DNA from: Paraneptunicella aestuarii
GTDB taxonomy: Bacteria; Pseudomonadota; Gammaproteobacteria; Enterobacterales; Alteromonadaceae
DNA length: 64,000 nucleotides
Assembly: GCF_019900845.1 (NCBI RefSeq)
Contig: NZ_CP074570.1
Coordinates: forward strand, 1,984,001 to 2,048,000
Direction of reading: 5' to 3'
In this document: one piece after another, positions 49,830 to 59,400 of the stretch
Layout: every line of letters begins with the position of its first letter
How positions within the stretch are numbered: position 1 is the stretch's first letter
Program-made: the position numbers and the translations under genes
The notes under the pieces: model-generated
Databases searched by the model: none
What the model was told of the DNA's origin: nothing
Seen by the model: only the letters and a program-made list of their open reading frames with translations

Positions 49830-51092
49830 ATGCAAATTAACGTAACTGAGAACAAACCCAACAAGAAAAAATTCAATAACAAAAAGATATTGATGATTCT
49901 TGCTGCTGCTATTCCTGTCCTGTTCCTGATTAATTATGTTTGGGTGATGGGGCAAGCTGATTTTAGTATCAATCGAAGCTCTCTGACCATCGGTGAAGTG
50001 AAGCGTGGTAATTACACTGTATCAGTTCGTGGTACAGGTTTATTGGTTCCGGACAAAATTCACTGGTTAGCGGCAATGACCGACGCAACCGTTGTTCGCG
50101 TTGTGCTGAAAGCCGGTAACATTGTTAAAGAAGGCGACCTCATCGTTGAGATGACCAACCCTCAATTGATTCAGCAATTGGCCGAAGAAAAGTGGGAACT
50201 GGAAGCCTTAACTTCTGAACATGAAGCGGCTCGAGTTGCTCAGGAAACTCAGCTATTGGAAATGAAATCTAACTTGCTGAATTTGAAGCTGGCTTACGAA
50301 CATGCCGTGAATGAATACAATGCTCACGAAGAATTGATTCAAACTAATGCGGTATCCAAATTGGACTACCAGCGCTCCAAAGTAGAAATGGATCAAACGC
50401 TACAGCGTTGGGAATCCGCGCAAGAAGAATATAAAAAGTCTCAAGAGAACCTGAAGGTTCAAAACATTGCTCGCTCAGCTCGCTTGAACAAAACCAAGAA
50501 GAGCGTAGAGCGAATTCAGCAACAGGTTGATGCCTTGATGGTTATTGCCACAATGGACGGTACTATTCAGGAAGTCCCTTTGGATCCGGGTCAACGTGTT
50601 CGTATGGGCGACAACATTGCCAAGCTGTCTCAACGTGATTCTTTGATTGCCGAGTTGCAAGTGCCTGAAATCCAAATTCGTGATGTTGCGATTGGTCAAC
50701 ACGTAACCATCGACACTCGTAATAGCAAAATCGAAGGGATTGTATCCCGTATCGACCCCGCAGTTATTAACGGCAACGTTCAGGTTGACGTAGCCTTTAC
50801 TCAAGAATTACCCGACGATGCTCGTCCTGATTTGAGCGTCGACGGCGAAATCAAGATTACTGAAATTGAAGATGCGTTGTATGTAGAGCGTCCTTTATTT
50901 GCGCAAAGCCGCAGCCAATCCTCTTTGTACCGCTTAACTGATGGTGGCGAGTTCGCCGAGCGTGTCGAAGTGCAATTGGGTTACGGCTCTGTCAGTGAAA
51001 TCCAGGTATTGGATGGACTGCAAGTAGGAGATCGAGTGGTGATTTCAGATCCAACTCGTTTCGAGAGCTACAACAAATTCCGCATCAATTAA
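49830..51092 (+). CDS. HlyD/MacA-type periplasmic adaptor
   Basis: The 420-residue product has one N-terminal membrane helix (about residues 19-40), a split lipoyl (barrel-sandwich hybrid) domain (ATVVRVVLKAGNIVKEGDLI and IATMDGTIQEVPLDPGQRV), and a long coiled coil between (about 125-235), then a beta-barrel domain. GGAG lies 5 bases upstream of the ATG. It should link the ABC permease to an outer-membrane channel. First gene of a three-gene operon. Confidence 0.92.
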   Translation: MQINVTENKPNKKKFNNKKILMILAAAIPVLFLINYVWVMGQADFSINRSSLTIGEVKRGNYTVSVRGTGLLVPDKIHWLAAMTDATVVRVVLKAGNIVKEGDLIVEMTNPQLIQQLAEEKWELEALTSEHEAARVAQETQLLEMKSNLLNLKLAYEHAVNEYNAHEELIQTNAVSKLDYQRSKVEMDQTLQRWESAQEEYKKSQENLKVQNIARSARLNKTKKSVERIQQQVDALMVIATMDGTIQEVPLDPGQRVRMGDNIAKLSQRDSLIAELQVPEIQIRDVAIGQHVTIDTRNSKIEGIVSRIDPAVINGNVQVDVAFTQELPDDARPDLSVDGEIKITEIEDALYVERPLFAQSRSQSSLYRLTDGGEFAERVEVQLGYGSVSEIQVLDGLQVGDRVVISDPTRFESYNKFRIN

Positions 51093-51137
51093 TAAATAAA
51101 AGACAGAATTTAACGAATTTATTCGAGAGGAAAACAA

Positions 51138-51908
51138 ATGAGCGACGCATTGATTAAATTAGAAAATATTAAGAAAGTATTTTACGCGGAAGAAGTCGAA
51201 ACTCACGCTCTGGAAGACATTAGTTTCACCATTAACAAAGGCGAGTACGTCTCCATTTCTGGTCCTTCTGGTTGTGGTAAGTCTACTTTGCTATCGGTTT
51301 TAGGATTATTGGACACCAGCACTGGCGGTACTTACATGCTGGCTGGTCACGATGTATCTAACATCAACAAAGCGGAACGTGCGCGTATCCGTAATCAGGA
51401 AATTGGATTTATCTTCCAATCATTTAACCTGATCAGCGACCTGGACGTTGAAGAAAACGTTGAGTTGCCTTTGACCTACCGTCCAAACCTGTCTAAAGCC
51501 GAGCGTAAGCAAATGGTGAAAGATGCATTGGAAAAAGTAGATATGGGGCACCGCGCCAAGCATTACCCCTCACAGCTTTCAGGTGGTCAACAACAGCGTG
51601 TAGCTGTTGCTCGCGCCATTGCCGGTAAGCCTTCTCTACTACTTGCGGACGAACCTACTGGTAACCTTGATACCAAAAACGCCATGTCAGTCATGGAGTT
51701 ATTGGACAAGTTACATCAAGAAGGTTCTACCATTGCAATGGTAACGCACGACCCTCGTTCAGCATCTCGTACAGAACGTATCATTGAAATTCTGGATGGT
51801 CGCGTTGTCGCTGACAAGAAAGTTTCAGACGCTGACAAGCAAGCAGCGTTGGAATCAGTAAGAAAAGAAGCTGAAGCCAAGAACAGTGCGGTTGAGGAGT
51901 CAGCATAA
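51138..51908 (+). CDS. ABC transporter ATPase (MacB/LolD-like)
   Basis: The 256-residue ATPase has Walker A GPSGCGKST, the Q-loop region IGFIFQSFNLI, signature LSGGQQQR, and Walker B LLLADEPTGNLD, typical of the MacB/LolD/FtsE group. A C-terminal acidic/lysine extension (about residues 225-256) is longer than usual. GAGAGGA precedes the ATG; the stop overlaps the next gene's ATG. Confidence 0.95.
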   Translation: MSDALIKLENIKKVFYAEEVETHALEDISFTINKGEYVSISGPSGCGKSTLLSVLGLLDTSTGGTYMLAGHDVSNINKAERARIRNQEIGFIFQSFNLISDLDVEENVELPLTYRPNLSKAERKQMVKDALEKVDMGHRAKHYPSQLSGGQQQRVAVARAIAGKPSLLLADEPTGNLDTKNAMSVMELLDKLHQEGSTIAMVTHDPRSASRTERIIEILDGRVVADKKVSDADKQAALESVRKEAEAKNSAVEESA

Positions 51909-54331
51909 TGATTCTGAGTGATATTAAATATGCCATAAGGCTACTCACCAAAAGACCAGGATTTACCATCCTGACGACTTTGGTAATGACAACCGGTATC
52001 GGTTTGAGCGTATACCTGTTCTCATTCTTTAACGTCATGGTTTTCAAGGCATTGCCTTTTGAAAATGGTGATACCTTGGTGCAAATGAGTGCTTCACGTA
52101 ACAATTTCAAAGGCATGGATATGATCAATCTCCATGACTATTACGAAATTCGTAAGAACGTGAAGGGATTAGGCGAGTTTGGTGCTTACCGTAATGTCAG
52201 CTTGAACGTTTCGGGTCGTGATGGTGCGCGTCGTTATGGCGGTATCGCAGCCGAGCCAAATGTCTTCAAATTGACTCGTACCAAGCCTATTTTAGGTCGT
52301 GAATTTACTCAAGCTGAAAACCAGCCTGGCGCAGAGCGTGTGGTTGTGATTGGCTATGACGTATGGCGTACCCAGTTTGGTGGCGACAAAAACATTATCG
52401 ACCAATCTCTGAAAATTAATGGTGATTCTCACCGCATTATCGGTGTTATGCCGGAAGGTTACTTCTTCCCATACTCATCTGAAATGTGGGTGCCATTGCG
52501 TGAAGATGCAACCAAGTCTAACCGTGGCGACGCGGGCTCTGTATTCGGTCTTGCTCACCTGAATCCGGGCATTACCATTGAAGACGTTGATAAAGAACTT
52601 GCGATTATCATGCAACGTTTGGAGCAACGTTATCCTAAAACTAACACCGGTGTTGGTGCCTATATCACAACCATTCCAATGGCAGATATCGAAGACGGTG
52701 CGCCGTTCATTTACTCTCTGCACGTTGTTGCGGTACTTATCTTGATTCTTGCAGCGATTAACGTGGCTAACTTGCTACTTGCCCGTGCCATTGAGCGTGG
52801 AAAAGAAACTGCGATCCGTGTTGCATTAGGTGCGCCTCGCTTCCGTTTGGTTATGCAAATGTTGTGGGAAAGTGTACTTATCTGTGTCACCGGCGGCGTT
52901 ATCGCAGTGCTTCTATTAGCCTGGGGCTTGGAAGTTACCGAAGGTGTGACCAAGTCATTCTTCGTTGAAAAGCCTAAATTCTGGTGGAAGTTCGGCGTAG
53001 ACAGCTACACCTTGTCTATCTGTATTGCTTTCGTTATCGGTACTATTTTAACCACGGGCTTATTGCCAGCGTGGAAAAACTCGGGTGCAGACTTCAACGC
53101 GGTATTGCGTGACGGTACTCGTGGTGCGCTAGGTAAGAAAGCAGGTCGTTTGAACAAGGTTCTGGTTATCAGTGAAATCTTCGTTTCCATGACGGTATTG
53201 ATTGCCGCCACGGTAATGTCGGTGGTTAACTTCAAAGCTACTCAAGCGGATTACGGTGCGGATCCTGAAGGTATCTTGTCTGCTCAGGTACTGATGACAG
53301 GCTCTAACTACGACACGCCTGAAGAAAGAGCTATTTTCCTGAAGAACTTGCAAGCACGTTTGGAAAACAGCACTGGTATCGGCAAAGTCATGATTTCATC
53401 TGAATTGCCGGGCGAAATGGGTGCCAAGCCAAACATTGCCATTGAAGGCCGTGAATACACCAAAGATCAAGGCTACCCACAAGCTAACTACATCAGCATC
53501 TTACCGGGTGCATTGAAGAAGTTGGGTGTTGAATTGCGCGAAGGTCGTTACTTCAACAGCGGTGATGATGGCCTGGATAAAACCACTGTTATCGTGACAG
53601 AATCGTTTGTAGAGCGTCATTTCCCGAATGGTAACCCAATCGGCAAACGTATTCGTAACGTTGAAGCTGACGGCAATGCACCACATTGGTTGACCATTGT
53701 GGGTGTGGTTGAGCATACCATTCAAGGTGAGTCTTTCGGTCAAAACTCGAAAACACCTTCTATTTTCAGACCTGCTACTCAGGATCCTACAGAGCAAGTA
53801 ACTGTAGCGATGGAAATGAAGGCCGAGAAATCAGACGTAACTCACACCTTGCGTGATGTGTTGAAGTCTATCGACCCTGAATTGCCAGCGTTTAACATCG
53901 AGCTATATACACAAAGTATCGAGCGTTACACAGCACCGCTAATCTTCATCACAACCGTCATCTTGTTGTTCGGTGTGGCGGCAGCGGTATTGGCAACCAG
54001 TGGTATCTACGGCGTTATGTCTAACACCATTAACCAACGTACTCAGGAAATCGGCGTTAAACGTGCTTTGGGTGCAGACGAGTCTCGCATCACCAAAGAG
54101 TTCCTGATGACAGGCGTGAAACAACTGCTTATCGGTGGTGTTCCAGGCGTGATCATGGGCTGTATGATGGGTGTTGCCATGTCTGAACTGTTCCCGGTAA
54201 CCATTGTTGACTTGACTATCATCTCGTCCGTAATTGTCACCATCGTAGGCGGCGCAGTGATTATCGCCACTTACGTACCAACCAAACGCGCGTTGGATAT
54301 GGAACCAAGCCAGGCACTACGCCACGAGTAA
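51908..54331 (+). CDS. ABC permease with two MacB/FtsX domain pairs
   Basis: The 807-residue permease has duplicated architecture: an N-terminal helix (about 18-42), periplasmic MacB-PCD-type domain, three helices (about 270-390), a second helix at about 415-435, a second periplasmic domain and three C-terminal helices with the GVKRALGADESRI FtsX motif. It starts by overlapping the ATPase stop. The operon most likely exports a peptide, lipid or toxic compound; the substrate is not evident. Confidence 0.92.
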   Translation: MILSDIKYAIRLLTKRPGFTILTTLVMTTGIGLSVYLFSFFNVMVFKALPFENGDTLVQMSASRNNFKGMDMINLHDYYEIRKNVKGLGEFGAYRNVSLNVSGRDGARRYGGIAAEPNVFKLTRTKPILGREFTQAENQPGAERVVVIGYDVWRTQFGGDKNIIDQSLKINGDSHRIIGVMPEGYFFPYSSEMWVPLREDATKSNRGDAGSVFGLAHLNPGITIEDVDKELAIIMQRLEQRYPKTNTGVGAYITTIPMADIEDGAPFIYSLHVVAVLILILAAINVANLLLARAIERGKETAIRVALGAPRFRLVMQMLWESVLICVTGGVIAVLLLAWGLEVTEGVTKSFFVEKPKFWWKFGVDSYTLSICIAFVIGTILTTGLLPAWKNSGADFNAVLRDGTRGALGKKAGRLNKVLVISEIFVSMTVLIAATVMSVVNFKATQADYGADPEGILSAQVLMTGSNYDTPEERAIFLKNLQARLENSTGIGKVMISSELPGEMGAKPNIAIEGREYTKDQGYPQANYISILPGALKKLGVELREGRYFNSGDDGLDKTTVIVTESFVERHFPNGNPIGKRIRNVEADGNAPHWLTIVGVVEHTIQGESFGQNSKTPSIFRPATQDPTEQVTVAMEMKAEKSDVTHTLRDVLKSIDPELPAFNIELYTQSIERYTAPLIFITTVILLFGVAAAVLATSGIYGVMSNTINQRTQEIGVKRALGADESRITKEFLMTGVKQLLIGGVPGVIMGCMMGVAMSELFPVTIVDLTIISSVIVTIVGGAVIIATYVPTKRALDMEPSQALRHE

Positions 54332-54420
54332 ACAATTTTGAGAGCAGGGGGCTGTTTTTAGGAGAGCTAAGAGCACTGTTTAGTCCCCAGCCGCTATGTA
54401 AAATTGAGTGTAAAAAAGTA

Positions 54421-54456
54421 AAAACCCCGGAGGTGAAAACCACCGGGGTTTTTTAA
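54421..54456 (+). terminator. Terminator of the export operon
   Basis: AAAACCCCGG and CCGGGGTTTTTT flank an AGGTG/CACC extension and an AAAA loop, forming a strong hairpin with a T tract. It also marks the left boundary of the CRISPR region. Confidence 0.9.
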
Positions 54457-54495
54457 TGCCTGATTGTGCTTGGTGAGGTCACTTCAAACAGTTGG

Positions 54496-54603
54496 TTTTT
54501 CACCTTTCCATCGTCATGCTGAATTTATTTCAGCATCTATTTTTTCAACCATCTTGCTAACTGTTTAGAGGTCCCGAAACAAGTTCGGGATGACCTTTGG
54601 TCA
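54496..54603. repeat. REPIN-like insert E1 (type 1) in the distal repeat of array 1
   Basis: Two hairpins, ATGCTGAA/TTCAGCAT and TCCCGAA/TTCGGGA, are bounded by GTCAT and ATGAC, followed by TTTGGTCA. The left part of the host repeat is degenerate. Confidence 0.85.
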
Positions 54604-54754
54604 CTTCAAACAGCTAGTGGTTCCAGACAATGCAGCCTCAGCAGCCAATGCAAATGCAGCGTCTCAACAGCTTCAAACAGCTAGTGGTTCCAGACGCAGA
54701 AAATAGTAAGGGGGCTTTACCAGTAGTAGTAGTCTCAACAGCTTCAAACAGCTA

Positions 54755-54895
54755 TCCCAAAGTCATGCCGCACGAAGATGCGGCATCCAGTTGCACCTTT
54801 AGTCGCAAATATCACCCAAGTTTCAGCATCTCTTTTCCAACCATCTTGCTGACTGTTTAGAGGTCCCGAAACGAGTTCGGGATGACCTTCGGTCA
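54755..54895. repeat. REPIN-like insert E2 (type 2)
   Basis: Left hairpin ATGCCGCA/TGCGGCAT, then a segment joined to the right half of a type 1 element (TCCCGAA/TTCGGGA, ATGAC). It splits the repeat at 54732 and is identical to insert E4. Confidence 0.88.
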
Positions 54896-54980
54896 CTTCA
54901 AACAGCTAGTGGTTCCAGACTCTTCTCTCGCAACAAAACGTGCTCGATTTGCTTAAGTCTCAACAGCTTCAAACAGCTAG

Positions 54981-55088
54981 TTTTTCACCTTTCCGTCGTC
55001 ATGCTGAATTTATTTCAGCATCTCTTTTACCATTCATCTTGCTAACTGTTTGGAGGTTCCGAAACAAGTTCGGGATGACCTGCGGTCA
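54981..55088. repeat. REPIN-like insert E3 (type 1)
   Basis: Same two-hairpin layout as E1; the second stem has a mismatch (TTCCGAA). It splits the repeat at 54957. Confidence 0.88.
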
Positions 55089-55306
55089 CTTCAAACAGCT
55101 AGTGGTTCCAGACCGTATTATGCTAATGGCTGCGGCGGCTATGCCTGTCTCAACAGCTTCAAACAGCTAGTGGTTCCAGACAAAAAAGGCAAAATTACAA
55201 TTAGACTTAAAATAGTCTCAACAGCTTCAAACAGCTAGTGGTTCCAGACAAATTCTTTTTTGTTTTGTGTCTTTCCTTTGACAGTCTCAACAGCTTCAAA
55301 CAGCTA

Positions 55307-55447
55307 TCCCAAAGTCATGCCGCACGAAGATGCGGCATCCAGTTGCACCTTTAGTCGCAAATATCACCCAAGTTTCAGCATCTCTTTTCCAACCATCTTG
55401 CTGACTGTTTAGAGGTCCCGAAACGAGTTCGGGATGACCTTCGGTCA
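55307..55447. repeat. REPIN-like insert E4 (type 2)
   Basis: Identical in sequence to E2 over all 141 bases, including flanks, which suggests copying by recombination. It splits the repeat at 55284. Confidence 0.88.
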
Positions 55448-55821
55448 CTTCAAACAGCTAGTGGTTCCAGACTATAGGAGTAGAATATGAGAAAGTATAC
55501 TGATTGGTCTCAACAGCTTCAAACAGCTAGTGGTTCCAGACCTAAACACGATCTTCCTTTGTTGCGCCAATATCACGGTCTCAACAGCTTCAAACAGCTA
55601 GTGGTTCCAGACAGGATTTAGATAAAAGAGTGGAAGCTCTAAAAGGTCTCAACAGCTTCAAACAGCTAGTGGTTCCAGACTGGCATATCACCCTAAGGAC
55701 GTACCGGATACAGATGTCTCAACAGCTTCAAACAGCTAGTGGTTCCAGACATTTAGTTTTATCAAAAGTAGTTTTACCAGGAGTAAGTCTCAACAGCTTC
55801 AAACAGCTAGTGGTTCCAGAC

Positions 55822-56112
55822 TGCACCTATTTTAGCCTGTGTCATACAAGGGCTGGAGGGGGTATTTTGGCGAACCTCTGAGGAATTGTCCAGAAACCTG
55901 TGGATAAGTGCTGGAATTATTTGGGCGATGGCGTTGCAGCCCTTTATTGGCGTGGGTTGGCGAGTCTCGGCTTGTTTTTGATGAGGGCTTTTTGAACCTT
56001 TTTCTCTATTTTTCAATCAATTACCCTTAATTTATTAATGTTATCCACAGGTAGCGAAATAGGTTCGCCAAACTGAGTTATCCACAATTCAAAAGGTTTT
56101 TTCTGTGAATAA
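55822..56112 (-). promoter_or_regulatory. Leader of CRISPR array 1
   Basis: About 290 bases to the right of the last repeat are nearly identical to the leader of array 2, with complete identity for most of the first 200 bases. An ATTTTA (TAAAAT on the transcribed orientation) lies 8-13 bases from the repeat and may be a -10 element. The leader has a perfect 12-bp inverted repeat, TTTGGCGAACCT (55866) and AGGTTCGCCAAA (56061). It ends just before the stop codon of cas2. Confidence 0.85.
55899..56112. promoter_or_regulatory. Four perfect DnaA boxes in leader 1
   Basis: Boxes: 55899-55907 (TTATCCACA, minus), 56041-56049 (TTATCCACA, plus), 56078-56086 (TTATCCACA, plus) and 56104-56112 (TTATTCACA, minus). 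All match the TTATNCACA consensus exactly; three are of the high-affinity R1/R4 type known from E. coli oriC. Confidence 0.8.
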
Positions 56113-56131
56113 CTGCCTTTATTGTTGGGGT

Positions 56132-56425
56132 TTAGTGTATCAGAATAGCTGCTGGCCAGTAACCTAAAGGTTTGTCGGGAATTGCTTTGGAGGTTTTTCT
56201 ACATTGATGGCATAAACGATAAAATCGTATTTCATCGCCCGGCTCTAACAGCGCTTCCAGTTTTATCTGCATTTTCTGCATATCGCCAAGGCGTTTAAAT
56301 GCCAGTTCAAAAACCGAGTATTGCACTCGGTCTCCGTATTGCATTAATGCCTTTACCACGTTACGACGCACTTTATCGTCAGAGATATCGAAACAGACAA
56401 CATATATGCTTAACGTACCCGCCAT
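56132..56425 (-). CDS. cas2: CRISPR-associated endoribonuclease-fold protein Cas2
   Basis: Cas2 forms the dimeric core of the Cas1-Cas2 integrase. The 97-residue protein has the ferredoxin-like start IYVVCFDISDDKVRRNVVKAL with the conserved aspartate and GDRVQYSVFEL, the usual Cas2 motifs. The start overlaps the end of the fusion gene by 16 bases, so the two are translationally coupled. A CHQC motif near the C-terminus (residues about 72-75) is slightly unusual. Confidence 0.95.
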   Translation of the reverse strand: MAGTLSIYVVCFDISDDKVRRNVVKALMQYGDRVQYSVFELAFKRLGDMQKMQIKLEALLEPGDEIRFYRLCHQCRKTSKAIPDKPLGYWPAAILIH

Positions 56426-59400
56426 GGTGTAAATTCTCCTTGTTGCTGATGGTAATTCACCAAACTGACCGCTTGTTGGTAAAGTGCTTGCGAGGGTGTG
56501 ACGGTGTCTTCCTGCTGATAGGTGGCGGCGGGGCTTTCCATTAATGTCAACAAGTGCCCCAAAAAGATTTTTCGCCCTTCGGAATTAATGTAACAGGCGA
56601 TTTTTCCCGATTCGTTTTCGTTTAGCGTAAAGTGTTCCCGGGTGATCTGGTTGCGCCTTAACAGGGTTAAAACGCTACGTTCTACCAGATGCCTGAAAGG
56701 CTCCATCAGGTCTGAGGCCAGTGCTGCATGGGTTCCCCCCGATTGGTGAAACACGCCTATCCAGGGCAGAAGTCCTGCCACTCTTATGAGTGTGTCGCTG
56801 TAGCCGTACAGTAATGTATAACCGAGGGACAATAAGGCATTGGCCGGGTCGGGGGGCGGCCTGCGTTGCCTGTGGTTAAACTCGCACCACTCGGGCAGTA
56901 GGTCGGTAAACGCATGGAAAAACTGTTGTGTTGCCGCGCCCTCGTAACCACGCAGCATGTTAACATTGGAGGCCATCAATGCGGCTTGAACCAGTGGTGA
57001 CAGCGCTTGGGTGTTGGGGCTGTTGTGGCGGCGTAGTACGTCTTGCATATTGCGAATGCGGCATTCTACCAGTTGCTGGCTTAAGGCTAACTGTTGCTCG
57101 TTACTTAATTGATGTTGTTTCTGCCATAACTGCTGCGAATAGCTTTGTGTTATGGGGGCACTGGTGCAGCCAATATAGCGCCCCATTGTGGTGGCATAAT
57201 GCACGGGAATATGTGCTTGCATTAGCTGGTGTAAACATTGGCTGGTAATTTGATGGTGCCCAAATAGTACAATACAGCGGATGGCGCTGAAGGGTTGGTT
57301 AACCACAACTTCTTCATCCCGAGAGACCGACAGCCTTTGCTGGTGGCAATGAATAGTGCAAGCGTCGCCACTGACACACAGCAAGGTTCCTTGCCTATCT
57401 CTTTCGCCAACCGGTTGAATGGGGGAGTCGTTTAAGGCCGAAGGTGAGGAGTGTTGTTCAAGCAGATAATCTGTGAATTTTACGGTTGTTTCCTGCGCTG
57501 TGCTTTCAATGTTTGAGCTTTCAATGCCTGTGTTCTGAGAGTTTGTGCTCTTAACTCTTGTATTGAGGGGCGGCTCTGGGTGTTCAATCGGGTTGGATAC
57601 ATTCGCCGCCAAGGCTTGGTCGGGTTCGCTGGTGCTTGGTTGTGGGGTTTCATCTGGTGTGGTTGTGCTGTTGTTTAATGCCAATTGTTGCAACGATTCG
57701 GGTAGTGAAGCCAGCCATGAACCGGATGGAATGCCTTGCTTTTGTTTCGAGGCAGGTGCTTTGCTGGGCAGTGCCAGTTCCCCCACAATCAAATAGCCTA
57801 GAAAGTGAAAGCCTTGATCCAGTGATTTAATTGCGGTTTTACGTTTATTCAGTTCCAGGTCGTGTTCAGCCAGTGATTCTGTCGCGAGCGCCAGCGCTTG
57901 TTCAGCTTGTTCTTTGCTTTTGCACATCACAATAAAGTCGTCGGCAAAACGAATAAGCCTGAATCCTTGAGCTTGTAGATCGTTGTCAAAATCGTCCAGT
58001 ATCAAGTTTGCCACTAACGGACTTAATGGGCTGCCTTGAGGGATCCCCATTTTGCGTTCCACGGCATGGCCGTTGAAAACCACCGGAGCGGCTAACCAGT
58101 TAATAATTACCTGAACGAATTCGGCTTCCCCGAATAAGCCGAACAAGCGTTTTTGGATATGGTCGCGATTAACCGAATCAAAAAATCCATCAATGTCCGA
58201 TTCAAAAACCCAGTGGTAGCCTTCCCGTTTGGCTTGTCGAATATCCATTAAGGCGTTTAGGCGCGATTTATTGGGGCGATAACCGTAGCTTTTTTCATAC
58301 ATTAAGGCTTCTATACTGGGCTGAATGGCTTGTTGTATTACCCGTTGTAATACTCGATCCAGAAACGGGGGAACGGCTAAGGGGCGCGGCGCTTTACCAG
58401 GTTTTTGTAATATGCTGCCCTCCAGCATGGGAACGGCGTAGTGATTTTGAGCGATTTGTTCCAGTTGCTGTTTAAGCGAGGTGATATCGGTGTTGCTGCT
58501 GGCCTGGCTTTTTTCCAGCGCTAACTGTAATAACTCGTCACGTTGAATGTGTTTTAACCAGGGGGTAGCCGCGTTGATCGGTGGAGGTATTTGTATTGGC
58601 TGTTGTTGGGCGTCGAATAATGCATAACGACCCAGCCCAAACTGGCGGTTTTGCCCTATGCCCAGAAGTTGGCTGAGCAGGATCACCTGTAACCAGAAGT
58701 CGTCAATGTCTGATATATGTAAGCGGCATTCACCAAACATTCCGCCACACTGTTTGCTGTTCTTGTTATTTTTATAGTCGTTGTTTTTGTAGTCGTTATT
58801 GAGCCAAAACCAGTGGCTTTCACTACTGCTGCCAGTAGGCAATGTTGGCATTTTAGGCCGGGGGGGAGGGGTAAATTCACTCAACAGTGTTGCAATGCCG
58901 GTATACATACGTTCTAGCAAGAGTTCTAGAGTGATGTCTTTTGCATCCCGAGCGAATCGGGCTTCTCCTTTGGCGGTTTCACGGTCTTTAAAGGATTTTA
59001 ATAGCCGGGTTGGGGCGGTCAGGCGCAATAAACAACCCTGAGGCGAAGCCAGTGCTTGTTTGAGTTGCTGGCTTAAGCAAGCGAAGCTAAGGCTGGTCAG
59101 CGCGGTGAAGTCATTTGCGTGGAATACCTCGGTTTGGGTTAAGGCGTCGGTCAGGGTGAGCAATTCCAGGTTGTTATTAAATGCGGCTTTGGCTTCCAGC
59201 GGCTTGGCGCTGACGGGTAAAGCGCGTAACTGGCTTATCAGGAAATTAAAAAATTCCGCTTCAGGGCGCACTAAAATGAGCCGGAATTGATACTCATCCC
59301 CCTTGTTGTACGCCACCCGGCTACATTCAGGCAAATCCAGGAAAAAAGCCGGTGTTTGAGTATGGTTGTTGAGCAAATGCTTTAGCCAGCCATATACCAA

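Larger units (their letters stand above)
54474..55821 (-). CRISPR. CRISPR array 1: 12 repeats, 11 spacers, 4 repeats interrupted
   Basis: The 35-bp repeat on the plus strand runs from GTCTCAACAG to GGTTCCAGAC. Spacers are 32-36 bp. With the leader on the right, transcription is leftward, so the RNA repeat ends in ...GUUGAGAC, which resembles the 8-nt 5' handle of type III crRNAs. Intact repeats: 54661, 55147, 55215, 55507, 55578, 55646, 55716 and 55787. Repeats beginning near 54474 (degenerate), 54732, 54957 and 55284 are split by REPIN-like elements. The five leader-proximal repeats are clean. Confidence 0.97.

Noticed and set aside
49583..49882. 99-residue frame on the minus strand upstream of the HlyD gene
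   Set aside because: It covers the sigma-54 promoter and enhancer sites, has no ribosome-binding site and overlaps the start of a real gene.
54630..55881. Small plus-strand frames crossing array 1
   Set aside because: They are translations of the CRISPR repeat (recurring SFKQLVVPD) and not genes; the same applies to array 2.
55807..56016. 69-residue minus-strand frame in leader 1, with an identical one at 61750-61959
   Set aside because: Conserved only because the leaders are duplicated; it runs into the first repeat and has no start signal. Leader function explains the conservation.
55990..56035. IHF site in the CRISPR leader
   Set aside because: The AATCAATTACCCTTA stretch does not fit the WATCAANNNNTTR spacing, and the second leader differs there.
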